Shown one piece after another: positions 7,041 through 16,844 of a stretch of DNA of 37,309 nt. The position numbers were made by a program, and so were the translations under genes. This DNA comes from Pseudomonadota bacterium. Lineage in GTDB: Bacteria > Desulfobacterota > Desulfobulbia > Desulfobulbales > SURF-16. The notes below the pieces were generated by a model. The model was not told the origin of the DNA, ran no database searches, and was given only the letters and a program-made list of their open reading frames with translations. Position 1 is the first letter of the stretch; every line of letters starts with the position of its first letter. The stretch covers positions 1 to 37,309 of the forward strand of contig JAHILF010000020.1 of assembly GCA_018897105.1 (NCBI GenBank), read 5' to 3'.

Positions 7041-10000
7041 GTGATGAATAAAATGTATCTCAATTGTCTTTTCTTCGTCATCCTCTTCATTTTCCTGCCC
7101 TCTTCCCTTGTCTGTTCACAAACTGAGACCTCGGAAAAAATTGATGTCGGTGTCCTCAGGTGTTGTCCCCCCCAGTATATTACCGATGAAAACGGCAAGC
7201 CCGCCGGATTTGCCATTGATCTGATGGACTCCGTGGGGAATGCCGCCGGTCTGCAGTTCAACTATAAAGTCTACGACAACTGGCCCCAACTGCTTGAAGC
7301 AGCCCGTTCAGGTGTAGTTAAGGTTGTTCCCAATGTGGACATTCCCGGGGAAGGAAAAGAAGTCTTTGACTTCAGCTCCCCCTATGAAACATTCGCCATC
7401 CGTATCTTTATCAGCGCGAAAACCGCGGATATCGCTTCCCTTGATGATTTGATTGAACGAAAAGTGGCGGTGGTCAGTACGAGCAAGGCCCGTTATTTCA
7501 TGGAAAAGAGAGGCGGCGTTGATCTCGTCATATATCCGACCATACAGGAGGCACTGGTGGCCCTGCTCAGCGGCCAGGCGGATGCGTTCATCAGTCCGGA
7601 GGCTCCGGTGGTGCAGCTGCTGCGCAACTCCAATATCGAAGATCATATCAACGCGGTCGGTTCACCGGTTGTTGAGGTAAGACGTGGGTTGGGCGTCATC
7701 AAGGGTCACCGGGAACTGCTGTTGAAACTCGATGCGGCCCTGGCTGATTTTGTCAGTAAGCCGCTTTACGGTTTCATTTATACCAAGTGGTACGGTAAGC
7801 CGAAACCCTTCTGGAATGCCCAACGCGTCATGCTGTGCATGACCATCCTGTTTATTGCCGCCGTTTTTCTGCTGCTCTTCTGCCGATACATGTTTATCAG
7901 AAGGTTGAATAACCTGCTGCAGAATGCCTCTGATGAATGCGTCCGTGTTCATGGGGAACTGGAAAGAACCCACATCGAGCTTGAGGAGAGAGTTGCCCAG
8001 CGAACCCTTGAGCTGGAAAAAATCCGCAACAGCATGGAAAAATCCCAGGAGGTTGCCAAATTCGGCAACTGGGATTGGGATATTATCGCGGGTACCATCT
8101 GGTGGTCGGATGGCATTTACCGCATACTGGGTATCAAAACTCATGAATTTCAGCCCAACTATGACGAGTTTCTGAAAAGGGTTCACCCCGAGGATCTCGA
8201 CTTTGTCAAGGGATCGGTAAAGAATGCCCTGGCCGGCAAGGACTCTTACAGACTGGAACATCGTATTGTTCTTGAAGACGGTAACGTGCGAACCATCCAT
8301 GAGGAGGCGGAAATTGTCCGTAACGGGGCAGGCAAACCTCTCCGCATGGTCGGCATCATGCAGGATATCACGGAAAAGAAGAGCACGGAGGCAACCCTGA
8401 AATTCAATGAGGAACGCCTGAAGACACTCTTTCAATTAAGCCAGATGGATGACGCCTCAAAACAGATTCTTGCCAATTATGCCCTGGAATCAGCGGTGAA
8501 AATGACCGGGAGCAAAGGGGGATACCTGCATTTTTATGATGAAGACAGTCAAAGCATCATCATCCATCTGTGGAGCAATGATGTTCTGAAAATATGCAAG
8601 ACCAAAGAACAGCATCAGTACCAGATTGAAACCGCCGGCGTCTGGGCGGACTGCATCCGTCAGCGGCGGGCGGTGATTCATAATAACGAATGCAACACCC
8701 CATCCCCGGATGGTTATCCTGCAGGCCATTTCCCTGTCGGTCGTCATATGGTCGTGCCGGTCATCGTGGATAACAGGATCGTCGTCATCGCCGGGGTCGG
8801 CAATAAGGAAACCCCATATGATGAGTCGGACATGCAGCAGCTGACCCTGCTAATGAATGAGGCCTGGGGCATTATCCATAAAAAGGAAATCAAGGCTGAG
8901 AAGACGGAGTTGGCCAATCTGCTGCGACAGTCCCAGAAGATGGAAGCCATCGGCACCCTGGCCGGCGGCATCGCCCACGATTTCAATAATATTCTCACCC
9001 CCATCCTCGGTTATGCTGAGATGGTGCGGGATGAACTGCCTCTGGCTACCCCTCAGTCAGAAAATCTCACCCATGTCATCAAAGCCGCGAAACGGGCAAA
9101 GGAGTTGGTGCAGCAGATCCTGGCCTTCAGCCGGCAGACGGAAGAGGACCGCAAGCCGGTTCAGATACATCTGGTGGTGAAAGAGGCGGTGAAATTGTTG
9201 AGGGCCTCCATTCCCTCCACTATCCAGATCCATAAACAGCTCGATCCCAATTGCGGTCTGGTGCTCGCCGATGCCTCACAGATTCATCAGATTGTCATGA
9301 ATCTCTGCACCAATGCCTATCACGCCATGTTGAAAACCGACGGCGTTTTAACGGTCACCCTCGGCAATATCAATATACCGGCAAACGATCCCCGGGTGGT
9401 GGACATGCAGCTTTCGCCGGGGAATTATGTAAAACTTGCGGTCAGCGATACCGGCATCGGCATGGACCAGTCCACCATTGACAAAATATTTGACCCCTAT
9501 TTCACCACCAAGAAAAAGGCTGAAGGTACAGGTCTCGGCCTGTCGGTGGTGCACGGTATTGTCAAAAGCATGGGAGGACGCATCACGACCCACAGTGAAG
9601 TGGGTAAAGGGACAACCTTTCACATTTATCTGCCCCGGGTGACCCATGCGGTTATTTATGATAAAAAAGCGCAGAACCCCATTCCCCGCGGCAGCGAAAA
9701 AGTCATGGTGGTCGACGATGAGGAGACCATCGCCCTGATGGAGAAACAGATGCTGGAAAGTCTGGGTTACACGGTTACCGTCATGCAGAACAGTATGGAC
9801 GCCCTACGTGAATTTTCCAATCATCCGGAAAAATATGATCTGGTCATCACCGATATGGCCATGCCCATCATGAACGGTGACGAATTGGCTCTGAGGATTA
9901 TGGCACTGCGGACGGATCTGCCGGTTATCCTCTGCACTGGCTTCAGTGAAATCATCGATGAACCGCGAGCAAAGTCTATCGGCATCCGGGAATTTATCAT

Positions 10001-10082
10001 GAAGCCGATTATCAAAAGGGATCTGGCCGAGATCGTGCGAAGTGCGCTCGATCATGGGCAGAACAGGTCACAGAGGTCCTGA
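7041..10082 (+). CDS. BvgS-like hybrid sensor histidine kinase (SBP-PAS-GAF-HisKA-HATPase-REC)
   Basis: 1013 residues. Order: signal anchor (about 5-25); periplasmic solute-binding (SBP_bac_3) domain (about 33-250); membrane helix (264-288); coiled linker with ERVAQRTLELEK; PAS with GNWDWDIIAGTIWWS (about 335-450); GAF (about 470-620); kinase core with GGIAHDFNN; ATPase domain with FDPYFTTKKKAEGTGLGLS; and receiver domain with VMVVDDEE. H646 is the likely autophosphorylated residue and D938 (VITDMAMP) the receiver phosphoacceptor. The binding domain implies a small extracellular ligand, perhaps an amino acid, which is inference. No separate output regulator is adjacent. The first codon is GTG at 7041 with ATG directly after at 7044; AAGGGG seven bases before favours GTG slightly. 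Confidence 0.92.
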   Translation: MMNKMYLNCLFFVILFIFLPSSLVCSQTETSEKIDVGVLRCCPPQYITDENGKPAGFAIDLMDSVGNAAGLQFNYKVYDNWPQLLEAARSGVVKVVPNVDIPGEGKEVFDFSSPYETFAIRIFISAKTADIASLDDLIERKVAVVSTSKARYFMEKRGGVDLVIYPTIQEALVALLSGQADAFISPEAPVVQLLRNSNIEDHINAVGSPVVEVRRGLGVIKGHRELLLKLDAALADFVSKPLYGFIYTKWYGKPKPFWNAQRVMLCMTILFIAAVFLLLFCRYMFIRRLNNLLQNASDECVRVHGELERTHIELEERVAQRTLELEKIRNSMEKSQEVAKFGNWDWDIIAGTIWWSDGIYRILGIKTHEFQPNYDEFLKRVHPEDLDFVKGSVKNALAGKDSYRLEHRIVLEDGNVRTIHEEAEIVRNGAGKPLRMVGIMQDITEKKSTEATLKFNEERLKTLFQLSQMDDASKQILANYALESAVKMTGSKGGYLHFYDEDSQSIIIHLWSNDVLKICKTKEQHQYQIETAGVWADCIRQRRAVIHNNECNTPSPDGYPAGHFPVGRHMVVPVIVDNRIVVIAGVGNKETPYDESDMQQLTLLMNEAWGIIHKKEIKAEKTELANLLRQSQKMEAIGTLAGGIAHDFNNILTPILGYAEMVRDELPLATPQSENLTHVIKAAKRAKELVQQILAFSRQTEEDRKPVQIHLVVKEAVKLLRASIPSTIQIHKQLDPNCGLVLADASQIHQIVMNLCTNAYHAMLKTDGVLTVTLGNINIPANDPRVVDMQLSPGNYVKLAVSDTGIGMDQSTIDKIFDPYFTTKKKAEGTGLGLSVVHGIVKSMGGRITTHSEVGKGTTFHIYLPRVTHAVIYDKKAQNPIPRGSEKVMVVDDEETIALMEKQMLESLGYTVTVMQNSMDALREFSNHPEKYDLVITDMAMPIMNGDELALRIMALRTDLPVILCTGFSEIIDEPRAKSIGIREFIMKPIIKRDLAEIVRSALDHGQNRSQRS

Positions 10083-10227
10083 GGAAGAACGTCGTCCCCG
10101 CCCCTCTCTGCTGCTTGTTTCCCAGCGAACTTCTTAGAAATCCGCCTGAATCTCTTTCCCCCTTTTCCCCATTCAGTTTGGTCGGTCTGTTTGGCAGAAA
10201 AACCTAACAGCACGTATTTTACCATTG

Positions 10228-10257
10228 TTGCCGTCGGCAGTGTTACTGTGGTATAGG
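10228..10257 (+). promoter_or_regulatory. Candidate sigma-70 promoter for gpmI
   Basis: TTGCCG at 10228-10233 and TATAGG at 10252-10257 have an 18-base spacer, about 68 bases before the gpmI ATG. The short inverted repeat GGATAA/TTATCC follows (about 10256-10276). The rest of the 242-base gap after the kinase shows nothing recognisable. Confidence 0.35.
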
Positions 10258-10324
10258 ATAAGGGAATATTTTATCCAATAGGATCAATCCCATTTTACGA
10301 TAACTGCTCATCAAGGAGGAACCC

Positions 10325-11956
10325 ATGAGCAATATGAAGCTGAACAGATATGCCGGCTATGCTGAATTCCCCGGACCTGTGGTCACGGTGGTCATGGACG
10401 GCATGGGCATAGGCCCGGAAAATGAAAGCAACGGCATTTATATGGCCTACACCCCGCAACTCGATGCATTAAAAAAAGAACCGTTATACACCGAACTGAA
10501 GGCGCATGGCAAGGCGGTGGGCATGCCTTCTGATGATGATATGGGCAACTCGGAAGTCGGTCACAATGCCCTGGGGGCCGGCAGGATCTTTTCCCAGGGG
10601 GCCAAACTGGTCAATGAGGCCATCAGGTCGGGCTTCATCTTCCAGGGTAAGGCCTGGAAGGATATCCTCGAACGCACAGCAAAAGGCGGCACCCTGCATC
10701 TGCTCGGCATGGTTTCCGACGGCAACGTGCATAGCCACATTGATCATCTGTATGCTCTCCTTGACCGGGCAGCAACGGAAAATATCAAACGAGTACGGGT
10801 ACATGGCCTGCTGGACGGTCGTGATGTGGGTGAAAAGAGCGGGCTCTCCTATTTTGAGCCCCTGGAGCAGAAACTTGCCGATCACTCCCAAGACGGCCGG
10901 GATTACCGTATTGCTTCGGGCGGCGGGCGGATGGTGACCACCATGGATCGCTATCAGGCGGACTGGAGTGTGGTGGAACGCGGCTGGCAAGCCCATGTGC
11001 TGGGCGAGGGCCGGCCCTTTGCCTCGGCAACTGAGGCAATTCGCACCTATTACGCGGAGGATCCGGATATCACCGACCAGTACATGGAGAGTTTCGTGGT
11101 GGTTGAAAACGGCAAACCGGTGGGTACCATTGAAGACGGTGACGCCGTGGTGCTGTTTAATTTCAGAGGGGACCGGGCCATTGAAATCTCACGGGCATTT
11201 GATGAAAAGGATTTTGCCGAATTTGACCGCCAACGGGTCCCCGATGTTTTCTATGCAGGCATGATGCAGTATGATGGCGATGCGGGGATTCCCAATAATT
11301 ACCTGGTGGAACCTCCGGCCATTGACCGTACCCTGGGTGAATATCTATGCGGCAGCGGCATTACCTCCTTTGCCATTTCCGAGACCCAGAAATTCGGCCA
11401 TGTGACCTACTTCTGGAACGGCAACAATTCAGGTTACATTGATGAAAAACTGGAAAAATATGTGGAAATCCTCTCCGACAGAATCGCCTTTGACCTGCGC
11501 CCTTGGATGAAGGCCGCGGAAATCACCGATCAGGTGATAGAGGCCATCCACAGCGGCAGATACAAATTCATCCGCCTCAACTATGCCAACGGCGACATGG
11601 TGGGCCACACCGGCATCACCAGCGCCATCCGCATCGCCGTGGCAACGGTGGACATGTGCCTGGGCCGGCTGCTCAAGGCCGTCAGGCAGGAAAAGGGCGT
11701 GATGGTTATCACGGCGGATCATGGCAATGCCGACTGCATGTGGACCGAAAAAAAAGGTGTTCGTTCCCCCATGGTTGCCCACACGATAAATCCGGTCCCC
11801 TTTATCATTAAAGACTTTTCCGGCAAAAACGGTTTTTCTCTTGCCGGGGTGGAAAAGGCCGGGTTAAGCAACATTGCCGCCACCCTCTGCAATCTTCTGG
11901 GTTTTGAGGCGCCGGCGGACTATGACCCTTCCCTGATCACTCTGGGGAAGAGGTAA
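10325..11956 (+). CDS. gpmI: 2,3-bisphosphoglycerate-independent phosphoglycerate mutase
   Basis: 543 residues, slightly longer than the usual 510 or so. It interconverts 3- and 2-phosphoglycerate using a phosphoserine intermediate and two Mn ions. Seen: VVMDGMGIG with metal ligand D25, the catalytic serine S76 in DDDMGNSEVGHNALGAGR, the lid-like segment VHGLLDGRDVG, and the C-terminal metal site ITADHGNADCMW. A strong ribosome site AAGGAGGAACCC precedes the ATG. It stands alone between a sensor kinase and a convergent minus-strand cluster. It would serve lower glycolysis, downstream of the Entner-Doudoroff genes nearby. Confidence 0.96.
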   Translation: MSNMKLNRYAGYAEFPGPVVTVVMDGMGIGPENESNGIYMAYTPQLDALKKEPLYTELKAHGKAVGMPSDDDMGNSEVGHNALGAGRIFSQGAKLVNEAIRSGFIFQGKAWKDILERTAKGGTLHLLGMVSDGNVHSHIDHLYALLDRAATENIKRVRVHGLLDGRDVGEKSGLSYFEPLEQKLADHSQDGRDYRIASGGGRMVTTMDRYQADWSVVERGWQAHVLGEGRPFASATEAIRTYYAEDPDITDQYMESFVVVENGKPVGTIEDGDAVVLFNFRGDRAIEISRAFDEKDFAEFDRQRVPDVFYAGMMQYDGDAGIPNNYLVEPPAIDRTLGEYLCGSGITSFAISETQKFGHVTYFWNGNNSGYIDEKLEKYVEILSDRIAFDLRPWMKAAEITDQVIEAIHSGRYKFIRLNYANGDMVGHTGITSAIRIAVATVDMCLGRLLKAVRQEKGVMVITADHGNADCMWTEKKGVRSPMVAHTINPVPFIIKDFSGKNGFSLAGVEKAGLSNIAATLCNLLGFEAPADYDPSLITLGKR

Positions 11957-11979
11957 TCCCGCAGACCTGCCCGTACCCC

Positions 11980-12016
11980 GTGGGCACGGTGATCGTGCCC
12001 GCAGGGCCTCAGTTTT
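11980..12016. terminator. Probable terminator between convergent genes
   Basis: GGGCACG (11982-11988) and CGTGCCC (11994-12000) form a seven-base-pair stem with loop GTGAT, and TTTT follows at about 12012. It lies between the ends of gpmI (+) and the DUF3343 gene (-), so it may serve either direction. The T-run is short and not adjacent, so strength is uncertain. Confidence 0.5.
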
Positions 12017-12031
12017 AACCAACTATCCTGA

Positions 12032-12331
12032 TTAATTGAGGGCATTCACTGCAAGGTGCTCGGGAGAGATGGGCTGAAAGGAATTTTTGCCGTTTCTGCT
12101 GTACAGACCGGCGATGCGCAGGTCGGCAGAGGCAAGCAACTCTAAAACCCTCTCTTTTTCCAGACAGGAAAACTCGACAGCCATGCCGCAGTCCGAACTG
12201 ATCTCTCTGGGGACCGGGATGACATCATGACTGATCCCGTTTCTCTTGAGAAGCTTTTCAGCCTTCAGCACGAAATGGATGGAAAAAAGGATGACCACAC
12301 AGGTCGGTGTCTGCTGGATAGGTGACCACAT
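12032..12331 (-). CDS. DUF3343 putative Se/S carrier-like protein
   Basis: 99 residues from the ATG at 12331 (MWSPIQQTPTCVVILFSIHF). The pattern of a small alpha/beta protein with LKAEKLLKRNGISHDVIPVPREISSDCGMAVEF fits DUF3343, annotated as Se/S carrier-like. Here the DCGMA cysteine (about residue 47) is the key residue. Reading the frame further upstream to 12469 would overlap the preceding gene without support. It begins five bases after the stop of the aminotransferase gene and ends the yedF-led series. Its placement with a cysteine desulfurase-like enzyme and YedF supports a role in passing reduced selenium or sulfur; that is inference. Confidence 0.75.
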   Translation of the reverse strand: MWSPIQQTPTCVVILFSIHFVLKAEKLLKRNGISHDVIPVPREISSDCGMAVEFSCLEKERVLELLASADLRIAGLYSRNGKNSFQPISPEHLAVNALN

Positions 12332-12336
12332 AGTAT

Positions 12337-13503
12337 TTAATTTTTGCTGATTATCTCCAAGGCCGTGAGACTTGCCGTTACATCCGCCTCGGTATTGAAA
12401 AAGCCTAAGGAAAAACGCACCGTTCCCTCGGCAAATGTTCCCATGGCCCGGTGCGCCCCAGGGGCGCAATGCAGACCAGCCCTTACCATGATGCGAAAGT
12501 CGCGGTCTAGTCTTTGCGCCACCTCGGACTCGCTTTTCCCCTTGACCCTCAGTGAAATAACGGCGGCACGCTCCCTATCCGCTGTCGGGCCGAAAACCCT
12601 TATCTCTTTCATTTGCCCCACACCCTCAAGAAAGAGGCGGCATAACCTCTGTTCATGCTCACGAATGGCGGCAATACCTGTTCTGTTGACAAAGCCCACG
12701 CCTGCCCCCAGGCCGGCAATACCCAGGGTATTGGGTGTGCCCGCTTCATAGCAGTCCGGCATAAAATCAGGCTGGATCTCGGTCTCCGAATTGCTGCCCG
12801 TGCCGCCCATTTTCAGCGGTCGCAGGCTAAGCCCCTGGCGCAGATAAAATCCGCCGCTGCCGGTGGGACCGAGCAGGGATTTATGGCCGGTAAAGGCCAA
12901 CATATCAATGTTCATGCTGACCACATCAATAGGGAAAACTCCGGCCGACTGGGCGGCATCCACCATGAAGACGGCATCACCCTTGTTTCTGCCGATCGCC
13001 TCGATATCCGCCACCGCTCCTGTGACATTGGAGACATGATTGGCCACGATCAAGCGGGTGTTGTGTCGCATAAGACGCGGCAGTTCGCTCACCATCACCT
13101 CGCCGTCCCCGGAAACCGGCAGGATGGAGATGTTGATGCCTGCTGTTTTTTCAAGATAGCGCAAGGGCCGCATCACCGAGTTATGTTCAAGGGCCGTGGT
13201 GATGACATGGTCGCCGGGGTGCAGTTTCTTCCCCAGGAGACCGAAGATGCCAACATTGAGGGCCTCGGTCACATTGCAGGTGAAGGCGATGCGGCTGGAG
13301 TCAGGGCAGTTGAAAAAATCGGCCAGCGCCTCCCGGGTATTGAAGATGACCCGGCTGCATTCCAGCGAGTACTGATGGGCCGAACGTCCCGGACTCAGTG
13401 ACATGCTGCCCAGCACCGAGGAAACAGTGTCAATCACCTCGCGGGGCTTGGGAAAAGACGTTGCCGCGTTGTCGGCATAGATGGGAGAGGGTTTGGCGGA
13501 CAT
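12337..13503 (-). CDS. Class V aminotransferase, cysteine desulfurase family
   Basis: A 388-residue PLP enzyme. The PLP lysine is K208 in FTGHKSLLGPTGSGG. The catalytic cysteine is C346 in RAGLHCAPGAHR. The phosphate-binding and substrate loops (YADNAATSFPKP, ALEHNSVMRPL, VDAAQSAGVFPID) fit the NifS/CsdA fold. The opening and the LHCAPGAH loop resemble the EF2568-type subfamily that is often found beside selenium genes. It probably releases sulfur or selenium from cysteine or selenocysteine onto a carrier. It lies nine bases after yedF and five before the DUF3343 gene, with no good ribosome site, so translation may be coupled. Confidence 0.88.
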   Translation of the reverse strand: MSAKPSPIYADNAATSFPKPREVIDTVSSVLGSMSLSPGRSAHQYSLECSRVIFNTREALADFFNCPDSSRIAFTCNVTEALNVGIFGLLGKKLHPGDHVITTALEHNSVMRPLRYLEKTAGINISILPVSGDGEVMVSELPRLMRHNTRLIVANHVSNVTGAVADIEAIGRNKGDAVFMVDAAQSAGVFPIDVVSMNIDMLAFTGHKSLLGPTGSGGFYLRQGLSLRPLKMGGTGSNSETEIQPDFMPDCYEAGTPNTLGIAGLGAGVGFVNRTGIAAIREHEQRLCRLFLEGVGQMKEIRVFGPTADRERAAVISLRVKGKSESEVAQRLDRDFRIMVRAGLHCAPGAHRAMGTFAEGTVRFSLGFFNTEADVTASLTALEIISKN

Positions 13504-13512
13504 TTCGTTTCG

Positions 13513-14133
13513 TTAATAGGGGCTGACAACCTTGGTGGCACTGGCCATACCCTGCATGATCTCATACATATTGGTGGGCTTGCCGACCAAGAGTTTATCC
13601 TTTAGACCCAAAAAATCGAGACAGGTGCCGCAGGAGAAAATCTCTACGCCTTTGGCCTCAAGATCCTTCAGCGGCTGGATCACATCGGATTCGGTGGCGG
13701 TAAGCATCACCCCGGTATTGTAAAACAGCAGTTTGCGTGGCAGTGGAGAAACATCTTTCATGGTTTTGATATAGGCCCGCATCAGCACCTTGCCCAGTTC
13801 GTCATTGCCCCGTCCCATGGTGTTGGAGGGAATGATGTGGACAAGCTCCGTCTGCACCGGTTCGCAGGTGAAACTTGCGGCCTCTTTAGCTCCGCTGACT
13901 GGCCGTGAATCGCCTGTCTTATTGATAATGATATGAAAATTGCCGCCGTCTTCCGTTATCGTTGCCTGGCACCCCTGGCTTTTGGCAAAACGTTCGACAT
14001 TACTTCTGGAGGCCTCATTGTCCACCGTGATCTCAATTTCACCGGCCCCCATCTGCTCCAGTGCATCTTTGGCCTTGAGCACCGGTTGCGGACATTTGAG
14101 TCCCCGGCAGTCAATCTGCATGCGATCCGCCAT
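13513..14133 (-). CDS. yedF: Selenium metabolism protein YedF
   Basis: 206 residues. Residues 1-75 are a TusA/SirA-like domain with the CPxP motif (CPQP at 14-17) in RGLKCPQPVLKAK. Residues about 95-206 form a DsrE-like domain with LLFYNTGVMLT and a cysteine pair C168/C171 in FSCGTCLDFLGL. This two-domain length and layout match the selenium_YedF family, which occurs in genomes that use selenium. It starts the three-gene series and has a good ribosome site (GAGGAGAAGGACC-ATG). selD, selA and tRNA-Sec are not in the window, so the selenium link rests on family knowledge. Confidence 0.88.
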   Translation of the reverse strand: MADRMQIDCRGLKCPQPVLKAKDALEQMGAGEIEITVDNEASRSNVERFAKSQGCQATITEDGGNFHIIINKTGDSRPVSGAKEAASFTCEPVQTELVHIIPSNTMGRGNDELGKVLMRAYIKTMKDVSPLPRKLLFYNTGVMLTATESDVIQPLKDLEAKGVEIFSCGTCLDFLGLKDKLLVGKPTNMYEIMQGMASATKVVSPY

Positions 14134-14149
14134 GGTCCTTCTCCTCTCT

Positions 14150-14230
14150 ATTATAGAAATGGTCTATGCAAAATTTTTCTTTATAGGTTAATACGATAAG
14201 ATATATTTGCCAAACGTTACCATTTCTACT
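14150..14230 (-). promoter_or_regulatory. Probable promoter region of the yedF operon
   Basis: The 148-base AT-rich gap between eda and yedF contains, on the minus strand, TATAAT at 14155-14150 about 17 bases before the yedF ATG, and further upstream TTGGCA (about 14213-14208). The spacing does not give one clean promoter, so only the region is called. Confidence 0.3.
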
Positions 14231-14281
14231 TATAACACGGAAAATGTAAAAGAGAAAGATTGCCCACAAAATTTCCCCATA

Positions 14282-14935
14282 TCATGCCATACGGCTGTTA
14301 CGCACCGCATCAGAAGCCAGGGTGGTGATACGTGCCCAGTCTTCCTGCTCTATGGCGTCGGCCGGGGCAACCCATGATCCGCCCACACAGGCCACGTTCT
14401 TTAAGTCGAGATATTTCCTGTAATTATCAACGGATATACCTCCGGTCGGGCAAAAGGTGATATGGGGGAAAGGGCCGGCGATGGATTTGAGATAGGAGAT
14501 CCCACCGGCTGCTTCGGCAGGGAAAAACTTGAAATGCTCAAACCCCCTCGCCATCCCGGTCATCAGCTCGGAGATGGTGGAGATGCCGGGAATGAGGGCA
14601 ATGGCGCCCCTGTTGGCCGCATCAAGCAGTTCCGGCGTTAAACCGGGACTGATGGCAAAGACCGCCCCTGCCTCCTCCACCGCCCGCAGATCATGGGGAG
14701 TGACCACCGTCCCGGCACCTACCACGGCCTGGGGCACCTCGCGGCAGATGGCCCGGATGGCGTCAAGAGCCGCCGCCGTGCGCAAGGTGATTTCCAGTAC
14801 CCGGATGCCGCCCGCAACGAGCGCTTTTGCCAGGGGAACGGCATGGGACAGTTTTTCAATGACCATCACCGGCACCACCGGCCCCATGTTCAGAACCTCG
14901 GCCGGATCCATTTTCCATTTTCTCATAGGTGACAT
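14282..14935 (-). CDS. eda: 2-keto-3-deoxy-6-phosphogluconate (KDPG) aldolase
   Basis: A 217-residue class I aldolase that splits KDPG into pyruvate and glyceraldehyde-3-phosphate, the last step of the Entner-Doudoroff route. The Schiff-base lysine is K136 in [11 protein letters not shown]. The catalytic glutamate is E48 in [11 protein letters not shown]. The phosphate-binding loop is [15 protein letters not shown] lies seven bases before the ATG at 14935. It is the last gene of the pta-ackA-zwf-pgl-edd-eda series, 41 bases after edd. Confidence 0.96.
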   Translation of the reverse strand: MSPMRKWKMDPAEVLNMGPVVPVMVIEKLSHAVPLAKALVAGGIRVLEITLRTAAALDAIRAICREVPQAVVGAGTVVTPHDLRAVEEAGAVFAISPGLTPELLDAANRGAIALIPGISTISELMTGMARGFEHFKFFPAEAAGGISYLKSIAGPFPHITFCPTGGISVDNYRKYLDLKNVACVGGSWVAPADAIEQEDWARITTLASDAVRNSRMA

Positions 14936-14976
14936 GGTTGTTCTTCCGTCTTTTTTATTTTTAAGATTATCCTCAT

Positions 14977-16830
14977 TTACTGCTTTTCAAAGGAGACATG
15001 GCATCTCTCCTGAACGTAAGTAAAAAGTGAACTTGCCCCTTCTTCGGCACCCATCATATCCCGGCGCAGGGCGGCAAATATCTGGCGACCTACCCCGCTT
15101 CTGTGGGGCTCAAGATGGGCGTCGGCATAATCACGCTTCTCCAGTTCCTCCCGGCTCACCTGCAAGTCGAGAATACCTCTGCCGGCATCGATACGGATCA
15201 TATCCCCATCCCGCACCTTGGCCAGCAAGCCTCCGCAAAAGGCCTCCGGGGTCACATGGATTGCCGCGGGAACCTTGCCGGAGGCGCCGGATAATCTGCC
15301 GTCCGTGACCAGGGCAACCTTATAGCCGCGGTTCATCAGGACGCCCAGGGGAGTTATCAGTTTATGCAGTTCCGGCATGCCGATGGCCTGGGGACCCTGG
15401 AAACGGACCACCGCCACCATGTCCCGGTCAAGTTCACCGGCGTGGAAGGCTGTTTCCAGTTCCGCTTGATCATCAAAAACCTTGGCCGGCGCCTCAACCA
15501 CCGTTCTGGCTCCGTCGGCAAGGGGTGCCGTCTTGATGACGGCCCGGCCGAGATTGCCGGCAACCACCTTCAAACCGCCGCTTGCCTCAAAAGGACTGGT
15601 GATCGGAGCGATCACCTCAACATTTGATGATTGCGCCCTCCCTTGCTGATAGGTGAGAGAGTCGCCGTGCAGTTCCGGGGCTCTGGTGTAGCGTGCAAGT
15701 CCCTGGCCGGCCACGGTGACCACATCATCGTGCAGATATCCGCCCTCTAGCAGTTCGCCGATCAGCACGGCCATGCCGCCAGCAGCCTGGAAGCCGTTGA
15801 TGTCCTCCGGGCCATTGGGATATATCCTGGTCAGCAGAGGCACGACTTCTGAAAGATCGGAAAAATCATCCCAGTTGATCCTGACCCCGGCGGCCCGGGC
15901 AACGGCCACCAGATGCAGGGTCTGATTGGTGGAGCCGCCTGTGGCAAGCAGGGCGACGATGGCGTTGACCATGGACTTTTCACTGACCACCTGGGCAATG
16001 GGAGTGTACTGGTCGCCCAGCGAAGTCAGCCCGACGACCTGTCTTGCCGCCTCCCTGGTAAATGCCTCCCGCAATGGGGTGCCTGGGTTGACAAAGGAAG
16101 CTCCGGGCAGATGCAGCCCCATCACCTCGGCCAGCAGCTGGTTGCTGTTGGCGGTGCCGTAAAAGGTGCAGGTCCCGGCGGTATGGTAAGAGCGGCACTC
16201 CACCTCAAGCATTTCCTCCCGGCCTATTTCTCCTCCCGAGTACCGTTCGCGGGCCCTGTTCTTCTCCCGGTTGGCAATGCCCGTGGGCATGGGGCCACCA
16301 GGCACCAGAATCATGGGCAGATGGCCGAACTGCAGGCCGCCCATCAGCAGTCCGGGCATGATCTTGTCGCATATGCCGAGCAGCAGTGCCCCGTCAAAGA
16401 GATTGTGCGAAAGGGCAATGACAACGGACAGGGCGATGACATCCCTGCTGATGAGGCTCAGATCCATGCCCGCTTCCCCCTGGGTGATGCCGTCGCACAT
16501 GGCCGGCACCGCCCCTGCCACCTGAGCCACTCCCCCTGCCTGCGCCACGCTGTCTTTGAGCAGCTGAGGGTAGGTCTCATAGGTCTTATGGGCTGACAGC
16601 ATATCGTTATAAGCGGTGATGATAGCGATATTCGGGGCATCACTGTTGCGCATAATATTGTTTTCGCTGCTGCTGCAAACCGCCAGTCCGTGGGCCAGGT
16701 TGCTGCATGGCAGGAAATGGCGTTGCGGTCTGGAGTTACTTGCCTCGTCCACCCGCCGCAGGTAGCCTGCCCTGCTCTCTTTGCTTCGTTTGCTTATTCT
16801 CTCAGTGACTTCACGAACAATTTTGTTCAT
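14977..16830 (-). CDS. edd: 6-phosphogluconate dehydratase
   Basis: 617 residues from the preferred start. It dehydrates 6-phosphogluconate to KDPG and belongs to the IlvD/Edd family with a [4Fe-4S] cluster. Cluster cysteines are seen in [13 protein letters not shown] (about C112), GICDKIMPG (about C154) and [14 protein letters not shown] (about C222). The length and the opening REVTERI fit Edd rather than IlvD. An ATG at 16845 overlaps the pgl stop as TAATG, but the ATG at 16830 has AAGGAG six bases before it. Either could be used. It lies between pgl and eda, which confirms the pathway. Confidence 0.96.
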   Translation of the reverse strand: MNKIVREVTERISKRSKESRAGYLRRVDEASNSRPQRHFLPCSNLAHGLAVCSSSENNIMRNSDAPNIAIITAYNDMLSAHKTYETYPQLLKDSVAQAGGVAQVAGAVPAMCDGITQGEAGMDLSLISRDVIALSVVIALSHNLFDGALLLGICDKIMPGLLMGGLQFGHLPMILVPGGPMPTGIANREKNRARERYSGGEIGREEMLEVECRSYHTAGTCTFYGTANSNQLLAEVMGLHLPGASFVNPGTPLREAFTREAARQVVGLTSLGDQYTPIAQVVSEKSMVNAIVALLATGGSTNQTLHLVAVARAAGVRINWDDFSDLSEVVPLLTRIYPNGPEDINGFQAAGGMAVLIGELLEGGYLHDDVVTVAGQGLARYTRAPELHGDSLTYQQGRAQSSNVEVIAPITSPFEASGGLKVVAGNLGRAVIKTAPLADGARTVVEAPAKVFDDQAELETAFHAGELDRDMVAVVRFQGPQAIGMPELHKLITPLGVLMNRGYKVALVTDGRLSGASGKVPAAIHVTPEAFCGGLLAKVRDGDMIRIDAGRGILDLQVSREELEKRDYADAHLEPHRSGVGRQIFAALRRDMMGAEEGASSLFTYVQERCHVSFEKQ

Positions 16831-16844
16831 TCTTTGCTCCTTCA

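Noticed and set aside
12331-12469. Extended N-terminus for the DUF3343 protein
   Set aside because: It would overlap the aminotransferase gene by over 130 bases; the family starts near the ATG at 12331.
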